A DNA stretch of 64,000 nucleotides from an uncultured Bryobacterales bacterium (lineage in GTDB: Bacteria; Acidobacteriota; Terriglobia; Bryobacterales; UBA6623), in contig CATOTH010000001.1 of assembly GCA_951813065.1 (NCBI GenBank), positions 62,001 to 126,000 on the forward strand, read 5' to 3'. This document shows positions 1-9,829 of this stretch, in pieces. The translations under genes were made by a program, and so were the position numbers. Each line of letters opens with the position of its first letter. Positions within the stretch are counted from its first letter, which is position 1. The notes below the pieces were generated by a model. The model did not search any database and had not been told where the DNA came from. It was given only the letters and a program-made list of their open reading frames with translations.

Positions 1-738
1 CGCGGGTGCTCCGACGGGATAGCCCAATTCGTGCGAGGTCGGCACTTCGCTGAGGACGCTGGAGCGATTCGCGTCGAAGACGGCGAGCGCCCGCAGCTTG
101 CCTGCCTCCACATGGGAGACTACTTCCCCCACTCCTGCGACGGCGGCATCTGCATGGCCCCCGATGACGGAAACCAGTGCCGGCGTCGAGCCTCCGTAGG
201 GCAAATGCGTGAACCGCGCGCCCGTCCCCTGCTCCATCAGCAGGATGTTGAAGTGCCAGATCGACCCGATTCCCGAATTGGCCATCACGATTTGCCCCGG
301 ATTTGCCGTTGCCGCGGAGACGAACTCCTCGAATGTTTGCCAAGGGGAGTCGGAGCCCACCACCAGGGCGGGCGCAGTCTTCGAAACGAGGCAGATCAGG
401 GAGACGTCGGAGGGCCCGATATCGGCATAGCCCAGCGATCGCACGATCGCGATCTCCACCGGAGCGTGCCCAATCGTGTATCCGTCAGCAGGACGCCTCG
501 CGACATACGAGAACGCCAGCGCGCCACTGGCTCCCGGCTTGTTCTCGCAGACGATCGGCGCGCCAACGCTGCTCTCCGCCAAGCTGGCCATGACACGGGA
601 AACCGTATCGGAGGTGCCGCCAGGGGCCGCCTGGACGATCAGCTTGATTTCCTTCGACGGGTACGGGCCCTCAGTGCTGGCGCAGCCCGCGGCGAAAAGG
701 CAGCAGCCGAGCATCCAGAGACGTCGCAACCCGGGCAT
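1..738 (-). CDS. Bug/TctC-family solute-binding lipoprotein (partial)
   Basis: Reading the minus strand from ATG at 738 gives an uninterrupted frame of 246 codons that runs off the left edge, so the gene is partial at its C-terminus. The first 19 residues (MPGLRRLWMLGCCLFAAGC) form a lipoprotein signal with lipobox AAGC. Then follow the family hallmarks of tripartite tricarboxylate transporter periplasmic receptors: YPSKEIKLIVQAAPGGTSD near residue 25, ENKPGASGALA near 65, ADGYTIG near 85, and THLPYGGSTPALVSVIGGHA near 170. Known members bind carboxylates in the periplasm for a TctAB permease or a sensor; no TctAB genes are visible here, and the ligand cannot be read from sequence. About 75 C-terminal residues are missing compared with the usual length of about 320. 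It is divergent from the HAD gene at 862. Confidence 0.85.
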   Translation of the reverse strand, partial: MPGLRRLWMLGCCLFAAGCASTEGPYPSKEIKLIVQAAPGGTSDTVSRVMASLAESSVGAPIVCENKPGASGALAFSYVARRPADGYTIGHAPVEIAIVRSLGYADIGPSDVSLICLVSKTAPALVVGSDSPWQTFEEFVSAATANPGQIVMANSGIGSIWHFNILLMEQGTGARFTHLPYGGSTPALVSVIGGHADAAVAGVGEVVSHVEAGKLRALAVFDANRSSVLSEVPTSHELGYPVGAPA

Positions 739-861
739 CAAGCCGCTAGATTATACCCGAACGCTCGGTCTGCCGAGCTTCGAGTGGGAGTCCCAATGCG
801 TTGCGCAACGGCTAACTTCGTTCGTCATACGGGCGAAACAGATCAGGCGCTACACTGACTC

Positions 862-1560
862 TTGGAATCTCCTGCTCCCTCCATCCGCGCCGTCTTGTTC
901 GACTTCGACGGCACGCTCGTAGACAGCGAATATCTCCATCACGAGGCTTGGCTTGAAGCCGTGGAGCCGTGGGGCGTGACCGTGGGATGGGAGGAGTACA
1001 AGCGGAAGCTCGTGGGAATCAGCGACCGGCGCGCCTGCGAGTTCTTCCTTGGGCTGGCCGGGATGGAAATCACGCCCGAGGCGGTGGATTTCGGTCGAAG
1101 CCGGAAACACATGTTCTACCGTCGCCGCTCCGTGGACGAACTGACGGTCGATGCATCGGTATCGGACTGGATCCTCGCCAATTTCGAGCGCGTGCCGATG
1201 GGTGTGGTTTCTTCCAGCGCCGCTCCGGATGTCATTCCGATCCTGGAGCGACAGGGCGTCGCCGACCGAATGCGATTCGTGGTTTCCGGCGACGACGTCA
1301 GCCGTCTCAAGCCCGATCCGATGTCATACCTGCTCGCCTTGGAGAAGCTTGGACTGGAATGTGGAATCCGGAACCCGGCGGAATGCCTGGTCTTCGAGGA
1401 TTCCGAAACCGGAATCCGAGCCGCACAAGAGGCTGGGATGACAATCCAGCCCCTGAAGTTGCCCTCCGACCTGCCCGCGTTCCTGAGGGAATGGGATCGC
1501 CGGATCCTCAGATCTGCCCCCCGAAATGCCGAGCGGGCGCCTTCCACCGCACTGGCCTAG
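862..1560 (+). CDS. HAD-superfamily phosphatase, beta-phosphoglucomutase-like
   Basis: A 232-residue cytoplasmic haloacid-dehalogenase hydrolase, likely acting on a small sugar phosphate. Motif I is FDFDGTLVDSE with nucleophile D14 and acid/base D16. Motif II is GVVSSS (about residues 114-119), motif III is the lysine in RLKPDP (K150), and motif IV is VFEDSETGIRAA (about 177-188). The cap inserted after motif I is alpha-helical, as in subfamily I (phosphoglycolate phosphatase / beta-phosphoglucomutase). Length is normal. The start must be TTG at 862, because a TGA stop lies in frame at 856-858 and no ATG precedes motif I. The gene stands alone, divergent from the solute-binding protein and convergent with merR, so the substrate is not indicated by context. 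Confidence 0.85.
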   Translation: MESPAPSIRAVLFDFDGTLVDSEYLHHEAWLEAVEPWGVTVGWEEYKRKLVGISDRRACEFFLGLAGMEITPEAVDFGRSRKHMFYRRRSVDELTVDASVSDWILANFERVPMGVVSSSAAPDVIPILERQGVADRMRFVVSGDDVSRLKPDPMSYLLALEKLGLECGIRNPAECLVFEDSETGIRAAQEAGMTIQPLKLPSDLPAFLREWDRRILRSAPRNAERAPSTALA

Positions 1561-1668
1561 CTGCAACAGTGAGATGGTCGCCGCCCGACGGGCCGACATG
1601 CGATTTCGCAGACCGCTGATGGCCAGCCAATCAGTGCCGGTGTCGGCAGCCACGTTGGCTTGGCCGTG

Positions 1669-2169
1669 TCAAGAGGCCTTCGATGCTGACGTGTGTCTCG
1701 CTCTCGCGGTCTCCGACCGCACCGGCTTGCGGGTCTGCTCAGACAGCTCCAGCTTCGCGATGACTTTCGATACCGGCACGGAGAACATCCCTTTCGCGGA
1801 TGCACTGAAGATGTCTATGATTCGCTCCGGCGAATCCTCCAGGTAAACGGCCTCTCCGTCTGTCAGCAGATACAAGTTGCCGTTTCGCCGATGAAGACTG
1901 AAATAGTCCTTGCCGTGCTGCTCCTCCAAGGTCTCCAAGATCCGCCGAACCTTCTTCAGCGCCATCTTTTTTTCCCGAAGTTCCTTAATTAGAGAAACAT
2001 GCAGAAGCTCGGATGAGTTGTACAGCCGCCGATGGCCTTCTTGCCTTGGCGTGACAACGCCCTGCTCGTCCCACCACTGGAGTTGGCGGGGGGTCACCCC
2101 GGTCAGGTCCGAAACTTCCTGGCTGGAATACGCCGTACGCCGTTCCAAGCCCCTCCGTCGATGCATCAC
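1669..2169 (-). CDS. MerR-family transcriptional regulator
   Basis: A 166-residue DNA-binding regulator. The N-terminal winged helix-turn-helix is plain: YSSQEVSDLTGVTPRQLQWW (about residues 14-33) followed by the wing GHRRLYNSSELL. A coiled-coil dimerisation segment follows (about 58-85). The C-terminal part (LTDGEAVYLEDSPERIIDIF) lacks the cysteine pattern of metal-sensing MerR proteins, so the effector is unknown. ATG at 2166 is an equally good start to GTG at 2169. The gene is convergent with the HAD gene. A direct repeat of TGTAACGC just upstream is a candidate operator for autoregulation. Confidence 0.8.
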   Translation of the reverse strand: MMHRRRGLERRTAYSSQEVSDLTGVTPRQLQWWDEQGVVTPRQEGHRRLYNSSELLHVSLIKELREKKMALKKVRRILETLEEQHGKDYFSLHRRNGNLYLLTDGEAVYLEDSPERIIDIFSASAKGMFSVPVSKVIAKLELSEQTRKPVRSETARARHTSASKAS

Positions 2170-2188
2170 GTTTGTCCCAGCCGCCAGT

Positions 2189-2207
2189 TGTAACGCTTCT
2201 GTAACGC
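2189..2207. promoter_or_regulatory. Direct repeat TGTAACGC upstream of merR
   Basis: Two exact copies of TGTAACGC (2189-2196 and 2200-2207) are spaced 11 bp start to start, close to one helical turn. They end about 20 bp upstream of the merR start codon at 2166/2169. The location suits an autoregulatory operator, although MerR proteins usually bind inverted repeats. Binding is inferred from position only. Confidence 0.35.
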
Positions 2208-2502
2208 AGAGCCCTAGGATATCAGGCCCGCATTGGTGGATCGGCTTTCCGGCGAACGAATTTCGCTGTCCCGGTTCCCAAGGAAGGCGATTCTTGGATT
2301 CGTTTCACGGCGCACTCAAGCAAGCCTGGGCCTGGCGGCAAGTCCCTTTGATTGCAGCGGTTATGGACGCGAGACGAGTCGTCCCAACTGGAAAAACCCA
2401 AACCAATTAGGCCTAAACCTGTTTTTTATACGCCCAAAATCAATTTCAAGAAAGTAGTCAATTCCTGCACGGAATCGACTCGTTTGAACTTTGCTGGCGT
2501 GA
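2208..2502. other. Intergenic region between merR and maeB
   Basis: About 300 bp without a convincing gene. It becomes AT-rich from about 2395 and contains the hairpin listed separately. It should hold the merR promoter on the minus strand and the 3' end of the maeB transcript. No conserved RNA structure was recognised. Confidence 0.5.
2456..2480 (-). terminator. Hairpin downstream of maeB, possible terminator
   Basis: The sequence agtcaattcc-tgcac-ggaatcgact folds into a 10-bp stem (one G-U pair) with a 5-nt loop, 22 bp past the maeB stop codon. On the minus strand it is followed by a weakly T-rich tract (actttcttg). Position supports a role at the 3' end of the malic enzyme mRNA, but the U-tract is poor. 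Confidence 0.4.
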
Positions 2503-4782
<2,280 letters not shown>

Positions 4783-5007
4783 GCGGCTCAGGCGAGAGTA
4801 CGGGGCTCTGCTTCACGCATCGGCGTGAGGATTTGAGGCTAGCACGAGCCGCGGGCCGCGACGGGGAGCGAGCGCCTGGCTGATTCGTCTGGATCGATGG
4901 GCAGCGAGACCTCATGGGTGAAGCAGCGACGAAGGTTTATCCTTTTGATAACCAGGTGGCTGGCAGCCAAAGGCGGCCATTGCTGAACCTTGTTCGAGGA
5001 TGTCTAG

Positions 5008-5427
5008 ATGATAAGGATCAGATTTCAAGCAGCGGTCGCGGCAGCAGGCTTGCTGCTTGCGAGCGCGGCACTGACCCAGGAACCCGCACCAAGGCCTGTT
5101 GCCACGATCACCCAGCTGATGCAAGCCATGATCATCCCTGCGTCGAATGCGCTCTTCAATGTTCCCCGGCAGGTGCCTGGAGATGACGCCGGTTGGGATG
5201 CGGTCCGCAATCAGGCCGTAATCCTTGCCGAGTCCGGCAATCTGCTCATGGTTGGTGACAGGGCCGGGGATTCCGGGGTTTGGATGGAGACTTCACGGGC
5301 CCTGACCGATGCCGGCGAAGCCGCGCTGGCCGCGGCCCTGGCTCGCGATGTCGACGCCATCACAAGCGTCGGCGACCAGATCATTGACGCCTGCGAACGC
5401 TGCCACGAGAAGCACTGGATTCGCTGA
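5008..5427 (+). CDS. Small exported c-type cytochrome with C-terminal CxxCH
   Basis: A 139-residue protein with a Sec signal peptide (hydrophobic residues about 8-23) and one haem c attachment motif CERCH at C129-H133, only six residues from the C-terminus (HEKHWIR). A haem motif at the end of a helical protein of this length resembles class II cytochromes (cytochrome c' and c-556), in which the haem site lies on the fourth helix. Predicted location is the periplasm, with electron transfer or small-ligand binding as the probable role. No redox partner gene is adjacent: the neighbours are maeB and the convergent acyltransferase fusion. Confidence 0.7.
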   Translation: MIRIRFQAAVAAAGLLLASAALTQEPAPRPVATITQLMQAMIIPASNALFNVPRQVPGDDAGWDAVRNQAVILAESGNLLMVGDRAGDSGVWMETSRALTDAGEAALAAALARDVDAITSVGDQIIDACERCHEKHWIR

Positions 5428-5497
5428 GGTCCCCGGTCGGGGAATGCCCGAATCCTTCCCAGACCGACCATGTGGCGGGGACTGGCAGGGGCGGAGG

Positions 5498-6982
5498 TTA
5501 CGCAGCCAGCCGGCGGGCATCTCCCACGAACCCGCGGTAGCGCTGGCACAGTTCGTTGATGAATCCGTAGAAGGTCTCGTCGGGGGCGGACCGAGGCACG
5601 GAGTCCGACAATCGAATCGGCGGGAATATCTTCGCTGCCAAGCGGGTTCTCGCGATCGGCTTGTCGAAGTTTGCTACCGCGATCGGTACCAGCAGCGGCT
5701 CGGGATCGGCTGCCCGCACGACACGGAAGGCACCTGCGCGGAAGGCCATCGGAGATGCCTTGGTCGTCGTGGAGCCTCCCTCCGGGCAGATCACGAGATT
5801 GCATCCGGAGTTCAACACCGCCTGCGCATTGGAGAGGAATTGCTTCCGGGCCGCCGCCATCTTGGTCTTCACTTCGGACGGGGATCCGACCGGTCGCCCG
5901 GTTGTCACGCTGATGTAGCCCAGGCGGTCGAAATATCTCCGGTGGCCGGCTTGGTCCGGTGCTGCTTGACGGACGACACGAACGGGAGGCTGGTCGTAGC
6001 GCTCGTACAGGATCATCGCCGTCACGAAATGCGTATCAAGCGTTAGTTGAAACTGGTTGGGCAATGTGCTCTCAGGGTGGTTGGCGAGATGGTTCATCAG
6101 GACGATGAATCCCGGGTCGGCCGGCAGGTTTTCCCATCCCTCGATCCGGTAATCCGTCAGCGAATAGAGCTTTCTGAATTCTTCGCAGCATGCCCGCCGG
6201 ATCTCCTCGGGATCGTCTGAGTCTGGTGCCCGGGCTACGGTGTCGTAGATCTGCTGCAACTGGCGAAACACCTGCGCTTCGCGCTCGGCACTGGCGATCA
6301 CCTGCCGACACTGCAGAGCGAGGTCCCGCTCCAATGGGTCTTGAGATCCTGCCAGATCATCGAGCACGTCGTAAGCGTCTGCGGCTGTGAGCCGGTTTTC
6401 CAGATAGACGGGAATCTTGTAGAGCGGCGAGTTGACGCCCAGCGCCTCGCCGCGCTCGGCGAGCAACTCGCGAACCCTGCGTGCTTCGGAGGAATTCTGC
6501 TTGGCCGCAAGCTGCGCCCGGCTGCTTCCGATCCGGTCTCCCAGAGCCCAGAGGACCCTCGTGACGAATCGCAGCCCGAATTCCGGCTGGCGTTGGCAGT
6601 GCTCTTCGACCCGTCTCCGCTCGAATGCAATCACGCGCGTCGCCTCAAGTGCCGTGGCAGTTGCCCGGCAGCGGTAGGGCTTGACCATCGACGACCATCC
6701 GATCAAGGCGCCGGGTTCGTTGATCGAATGGATCACGATGCGTCCGGGGACGTCTTCGACATGGGGATCAATCTCGCTGTGCTCGGAAGGGGCGAGGAAC
6801 GAGAGCTCGAACGTGCCGGAGACAAGAATGAAGAGTCGCTCGGACGGACGGCCTTCCTCGACAATGCGGTCACCCTTCCGGAAGTTGAGACGGACTGCGT
6901 CCCGTGCAAGGGCCTCCAGATCCTCGGTTTCAAAGACCTCGAAGAACTCGGACTCCCGAAGCAGGCTGACTAGGGAGTTCAT
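5498..6982 (-). CDS. Cyclic-nucleotide-binding domain fused to glycerolipid acyltransferase-like domain
   Basis: A 494-residue two-domain protein. Residues about 10-135 form a CAP/cNMP-binding beta-roll (FRKGDRIVEEGRPSERLFIL, then EPGALIGWSSMVKPYRCRAT, the region of the phosphate-binding cassette), with no helix-turn-helix after it. A helical linker follows. From about residue 290 there is a PlsC-like acyltransferase region: GFIVLMNHLANHPESTLP where NHx4D is expected, and VICPEGGST matching the FPEGT motif. The NHx4D block keeps N-H but lacks the aspartate at the expected spacing, so catalytic competence is uncertain. By analogy with other cNMP-domain acyltransferases, cAMP/cGMP control of acyl transfer is plausible but inferred. 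It is convergent with the cytochrome gene and transcribed alone. Confidence 0.75.
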   Translation of the reverse strand: MNSLVSLLRESEFFEVFETEDLEALARDAVRLNFRKGDRIVEEGRPSERLFILVSGTFELSFLAPSEHSEIDPHVEDVPGRIVIHSINEPGALIGWSSMVKPYRCRATATALEATRVIAFERRRVEEHCQRQPEFGLRFVTRVLWALGDRIGSSRAQLAAKQNSSEARRVRELLAERGEALGVNSPLYKIPVYLENRLTAADAYDVLDDLAGSQDPLERDLALQCRQVIASAEREAQVFRQLQQIYDTVARAPDSDDPEEIRRACCEEFRKLYSLTDYRIEGWENLPADPGFIVLMNHLANHPESTLPNQFQLTLDTHFVTAMILYERYDQPPVRVVRQAAPDQAGHRRYFDRLGYISVTTGRPVGSPSEVKTKMAAARKQFLSNAQAVLNSGCNLVICPEGGSTTTKASPMAFRAGAFRVVRAADPEPLLVPIAVANFDKPIARTRLAAKIFPPIRLSDSVPRSAPDETFYGFINELCQRYRGFVGDARRLAA

Positions 6983-7168
6983 GGCAATCCCTTCCTACGG
7001 TTCAAGCGGAGAGTCCGGAGCGTACAAAGCGACCTCTATCGAGGTACCAAGATCGTAGCATCACGGGTTACCCTAAAGTCGTCGCTATCATTCTGTTCCG
7101 AATCCATTCCGGGAGCGCCCGTCAGTGGCTGAACCCGTATCGCGGCGCCCAGCAGACTTGCAGTACCT

Positions 7169-8146
7169 GTGGACACGATCAACGAACCGAGACCACAGCC
7201 AACCACGCCGAATGATTTCCGCGGTTTCTGGCGCAAGACATTCGCCGAGCTTGCCGCATTCGAGAGCGATGTCGAGACCAAGGATTTTGCTCACCAGCTA
7301 TATCCGCAGTTGAAGGGCCAGAAGCTGAGGTTTTCCTCGCTCGGAGGCGTCAGGGTTGCCGGGTACGCTCTCGGCTGGCGCGACGACAGTCCTAGGCCAT
7401 TGGTGATTCACGCGCACGGCTACGGGGGCAGAGTCGGAGTGCAGTGGCTTTGGGCCCTAAGCGGATTCAACATCGTCGGATTCGATGTTCGGGGGTTCGG
7501 GCAGTCATTCGAGGCCGTGCCGGATCGATCGCCGTGGGGCTATGTGTTGACCGGCATCGAATCTCCGCGAGACTATGTCCTGCGTGGGGCGGTGTGCGAC
7601 TATTTCCGCGCCTGCCAGGTCGGTGCGCGGCTCTTCGAGGGACGCACGAGGCGCATCGTGTATCACGGATTCAGCTTCTCGGCGGCGCTGGCACTGATGT
7701 CCGAGGCGTTTAACCGGAGCGCCAGTCTGCTCGCCGCCGGCGTGCCGACCTTTGGATGGCACGAGGGCCGTCTCAGGCTGGTAAAGCATGGTAGCGCTGC
7801 CGAAGTGCGTCGGTACCTGAGAGCGCGCCCGGCCGACCATGACCGAGTGATGCGCACCCTCACATACTTCGATTCGATGAATTTCGCTCCGTTGATCCAG
7901 TGCCCCACTCTGGCCGGCTATGGGCGCAGGGACGATGTCGTCCCACCGGAGACGGTGATTGCGATCCTGGACCAATTGAAGTGCAGGCGGGAGACGATGT
8001 CATTGCCCGTCAGCCACACAAACGAACCTGCGGAGGCAGCTTGGGAGCGTTTCGATGCAGCCTGGATGGAGATGGCGCAGAGGGGCGTGCCGCAGGCGTT
8101 TGGCAAAGAGCCCGATGTGCAGCACATTGAGTTCCGCGAACGCTGA
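7169..8146 (+). CDS. Alpha/beta hydrolase, acetyl-xylan-esterase / cephalosporin-C-deacetylase-like
   Basis: A 325-residue cytoplasmic alpha/beta-hydrolase beginning at GTG 7169. The oxyanion-strand motif HAHGYGG is at about residues 81-87, the nucleophile elbow appears as YHGFSFSAAL (about 168-177), and RRDDVVPPET (about 254) and VSHTNEP (about 281) supply the acid and histidine. AXE1-family enzymes normally have GxSQGG at the elbow; here the serine is kept but the following QGG is not, so the enzyme is divergent. The likely reaction is ester hydrolysis of an acetylated sugar or similar compound. It precedes the sulfatase on the same strand by about 90 bp and may be co-transcribed. Confidence 0.7.
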   Translation: MDTINEPRPQPTTPNDFRGFWRKTFAELAAFESDVETKDFAHQLYPQLKGQKLRFSSLGGVRVAGYALGWRDDSPRPLVIHAHGYGGRVGVQWLWALSGFNIVGFDVRGFGQSFEAVPDRSPWGYVLTGIESPRDYVLRGAVCDYFRACQVGARLFEGRTRRIVYHGFSFSAALALMSEAFNRSASLLAAGVPTFGWHEGRLRLVKHGSAAEVRRYLRARPADHDRVMRTLTYFDSMNFAPLIQCPTLAGYGRRDDVVPPETVIAILDQLKCRRETMSLPVSHTNEPAEAAWERFDAAWMEMAQRGVPQAFGKEPDVQHIEFRER

Positions 8147-8237
8147 TCAATTCGGTTGCCGAACTCGGTCCAGCCTGCGGACCGGGAGCGTTTCCAATTG
8201 CCTGGCCTGAATGCTAGCCTTGGGCGGGGCATTGAGG

Positions 8238-9686
8238 ATGGGTTCGATCTATCGTGGCGTCTGGGCGGCATGCCTGACGGCTGTAGCTTGCGGTTGCGGA
8301 GACTTTGTCTCGGAGGACCCTTCGCCGAGGCCCAACTTCGTCATTCTGCTAGCGGATGACCTCGGCTATTGCGGGACCGAACTGTACGGCTGCGACGAGA
8401 TCCCGACGCCCAACATTCGCCGGATAGCCGAGAACGGAGTGACGTTCACGGACGGGTATGTCACCGCCGGTACCTGCAGCCCTTCCCGGGCCGGGCTGTT
8501 GACGGGACGTTACCAGCAGCGCTTCGGATTCGAATTCAACACCGGGCCGGCACGCGTGACGTTCGAAGAGAGACGAGGCTTGCCCAAGGGGGAAAGAACG
8601 ATCGCTGACATATTGGACGGAGTGGGATACGCCACCGGCATGGTCGGCAAGTGGCACCAAGGCAATACAGAGGGGTTTCATCCGACCGAACGCGGCTTCA
8701 ACGAGTTCTTCGGATTCCTGCCAGGCGCTCGCGCGTATTTCGACAAGTCCACCGATAATGGCGGGGCGATCAGCCGGCGAGTCGCGTCGGATCATCCCCA
8801 AGCCCGTCTCCAGAACATCGAGCGAATCAGTGACCTCAATGCCCTGTACCGGGGTCGCGAGCGAGTTAGCGAACAGGAATATCTGACCGATGCCTTTGCC
8901 CGCGAGGCAATCAGCTTCATCGAGCGACACAAGGATGACTCCTTCTTTCTGTACGTGGCCTTCAACGCGCCTCATACACCCATTGAGGCGACCGAAGAGT
9001 ACGTGGAGCGCTTCTCGCACATAGCTGATCCCCACCGCAGAATCTACGCCGCCATGGTGAGCAGCCTGGACGATGCCGTCGGGAGAATCCTGGACAAGCT
9101 TGAGCATGCCGGCCTCGCTGAGGACACGGTCGTGTTCTTCCTCAGCGACAACGGATGCGCCGTCTATACCGAAGCGTGCACAAACGATCCCCTGCGGCTC
9201 GGCAAGCTGTTCCTGTTTGAGGGCGGAACGCGTGTTCCGTTCGCGATGCAGTACCCGCGGCTCGTTGGCGGGGGCCGGATCTACCGGCACCCCGTCAGTT
9301 CGCTTGACATCCTTCCAACGTTTGCAGCGCTGGGGGGCGGACCGCTGCCGGCGGACCCGGAAATGGACGGCAGTAATCTCATGCCCTTCCTGTTGGGTGA
9401 GGAATCGCCTCCTCACGAAGCCCTGTTCTGGCGGAACGGCGAGAACAAGGCGATTCGCCAGGGCAACTGGAAGCTGTTCTGGAACCAGCGCCACATCTGG
9501 CTCTTCGACCTCAGCGAGGACATCGGAGAGGTCACCAACATGGCTGGCGAGCATCCCGAGAAAGTGGAGGAGTTGCAAGGGCTCCACAGGGACTGGGAGA
9601 CGGGTACCGAGGATCCGGCTTGGCCGGCCCGCCAGGCACCGGGTCCAGTCGAAGTCGACGGGATCCTGGTCGATATCAACATCTGA
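8238..9686 (+). CDS. Type I sulfatase, exported (probable lipoprotein)
   Basis: A sulfatase of the alkaline-phosphatase superfamily that hydrolyses sulfate esters. Key features are the metal-ligand motif VILLADDLGY near the N-terminus, the formylglycine signature CSPSRAGLLTGR (modified cysteine about residue 80 from this start), GKWHQGN, HTP in FNAPHTPIE and FLSDNGC. ATG 8238 is preferred to ATG 8211, because it gives a clean export signal with a cysteine cluster (AVACGCGD) suitable for lipidation and has a GGCGGGG element upstream. Activity would require a formylglycine-generating enzyme or anaerobic maturase, which is not in this window. Together with the esterase and nearby TonB receptors it suggests use of sulfated and acetylated glycans, as an inference. 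Confidence 0.88.
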   Translation: MGSIYRGVWAACLTAVACGCGDFVSEDPSPRPNFVILLADDLGYCGTELYGCDEIPTPNIRRIAENGVTFTDGYVTAGTCSPSRAGLLTGRYQQRFGFEFNTGPARVTFEERRGLPKGERTIADILDGVGYATGMVGKWHQGNTEGFHPTERGFNEFFGFLPGARAYFDKSTDNGGAISRRVASDHPQARLQNIERISDLNALYRGRERVSEQEYLTDAFAREAISFIERHKDDSFFLYVAFNAPHTPIEATEEYVERFSHIADPHRRIYAAMVSSLDDAVGRILDKLEHAGLAEDTVVFFLSDNGCAVYTEACTNDPLRLGKLFLFEGGTRVPFAMQYPRLVGGGRIYRHPVSSLDILPTFAALGGGPLPADPEMDGSNLMPFLLGEESPPHEALFWRNGENKAIRQGNWKLFWNQRHIWLFDLSEDIGEVTNMAGEHPEKVEELQGLHRDWETGTEDPAWPARQAPGPVEVDGILVDINI

Positions 9687-9829
9687 TCTGATGTGATCCG
9701 GTTCAACACTCACGAACCAACCGCGCCGGCGAGCATCCGCAGTTGGTCGAGAAGGCCGCCGAGTGCCGCTCGCTTCCGGGTTCGCGCCAGCCTGGCACCC
9801 TGGGCCGTGCCGCATCCCTCAGCCGGGGC

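Noticed and set aside
31..858. Plus-strand open frame of 275 codons at the left edge
   Set aside because: It is antisense to the solute-binding lipoprotein, whose minus-strand frame has a signal peptide and family motifs. The plus frame has none.
8349..9815. Minus-strand frame of 488 codons opposite the sulfatase
   Set aside because: It is a shadow of a GC-rich coding sequence with no domain, whereas the plus frame has the complete sulfatase signature.
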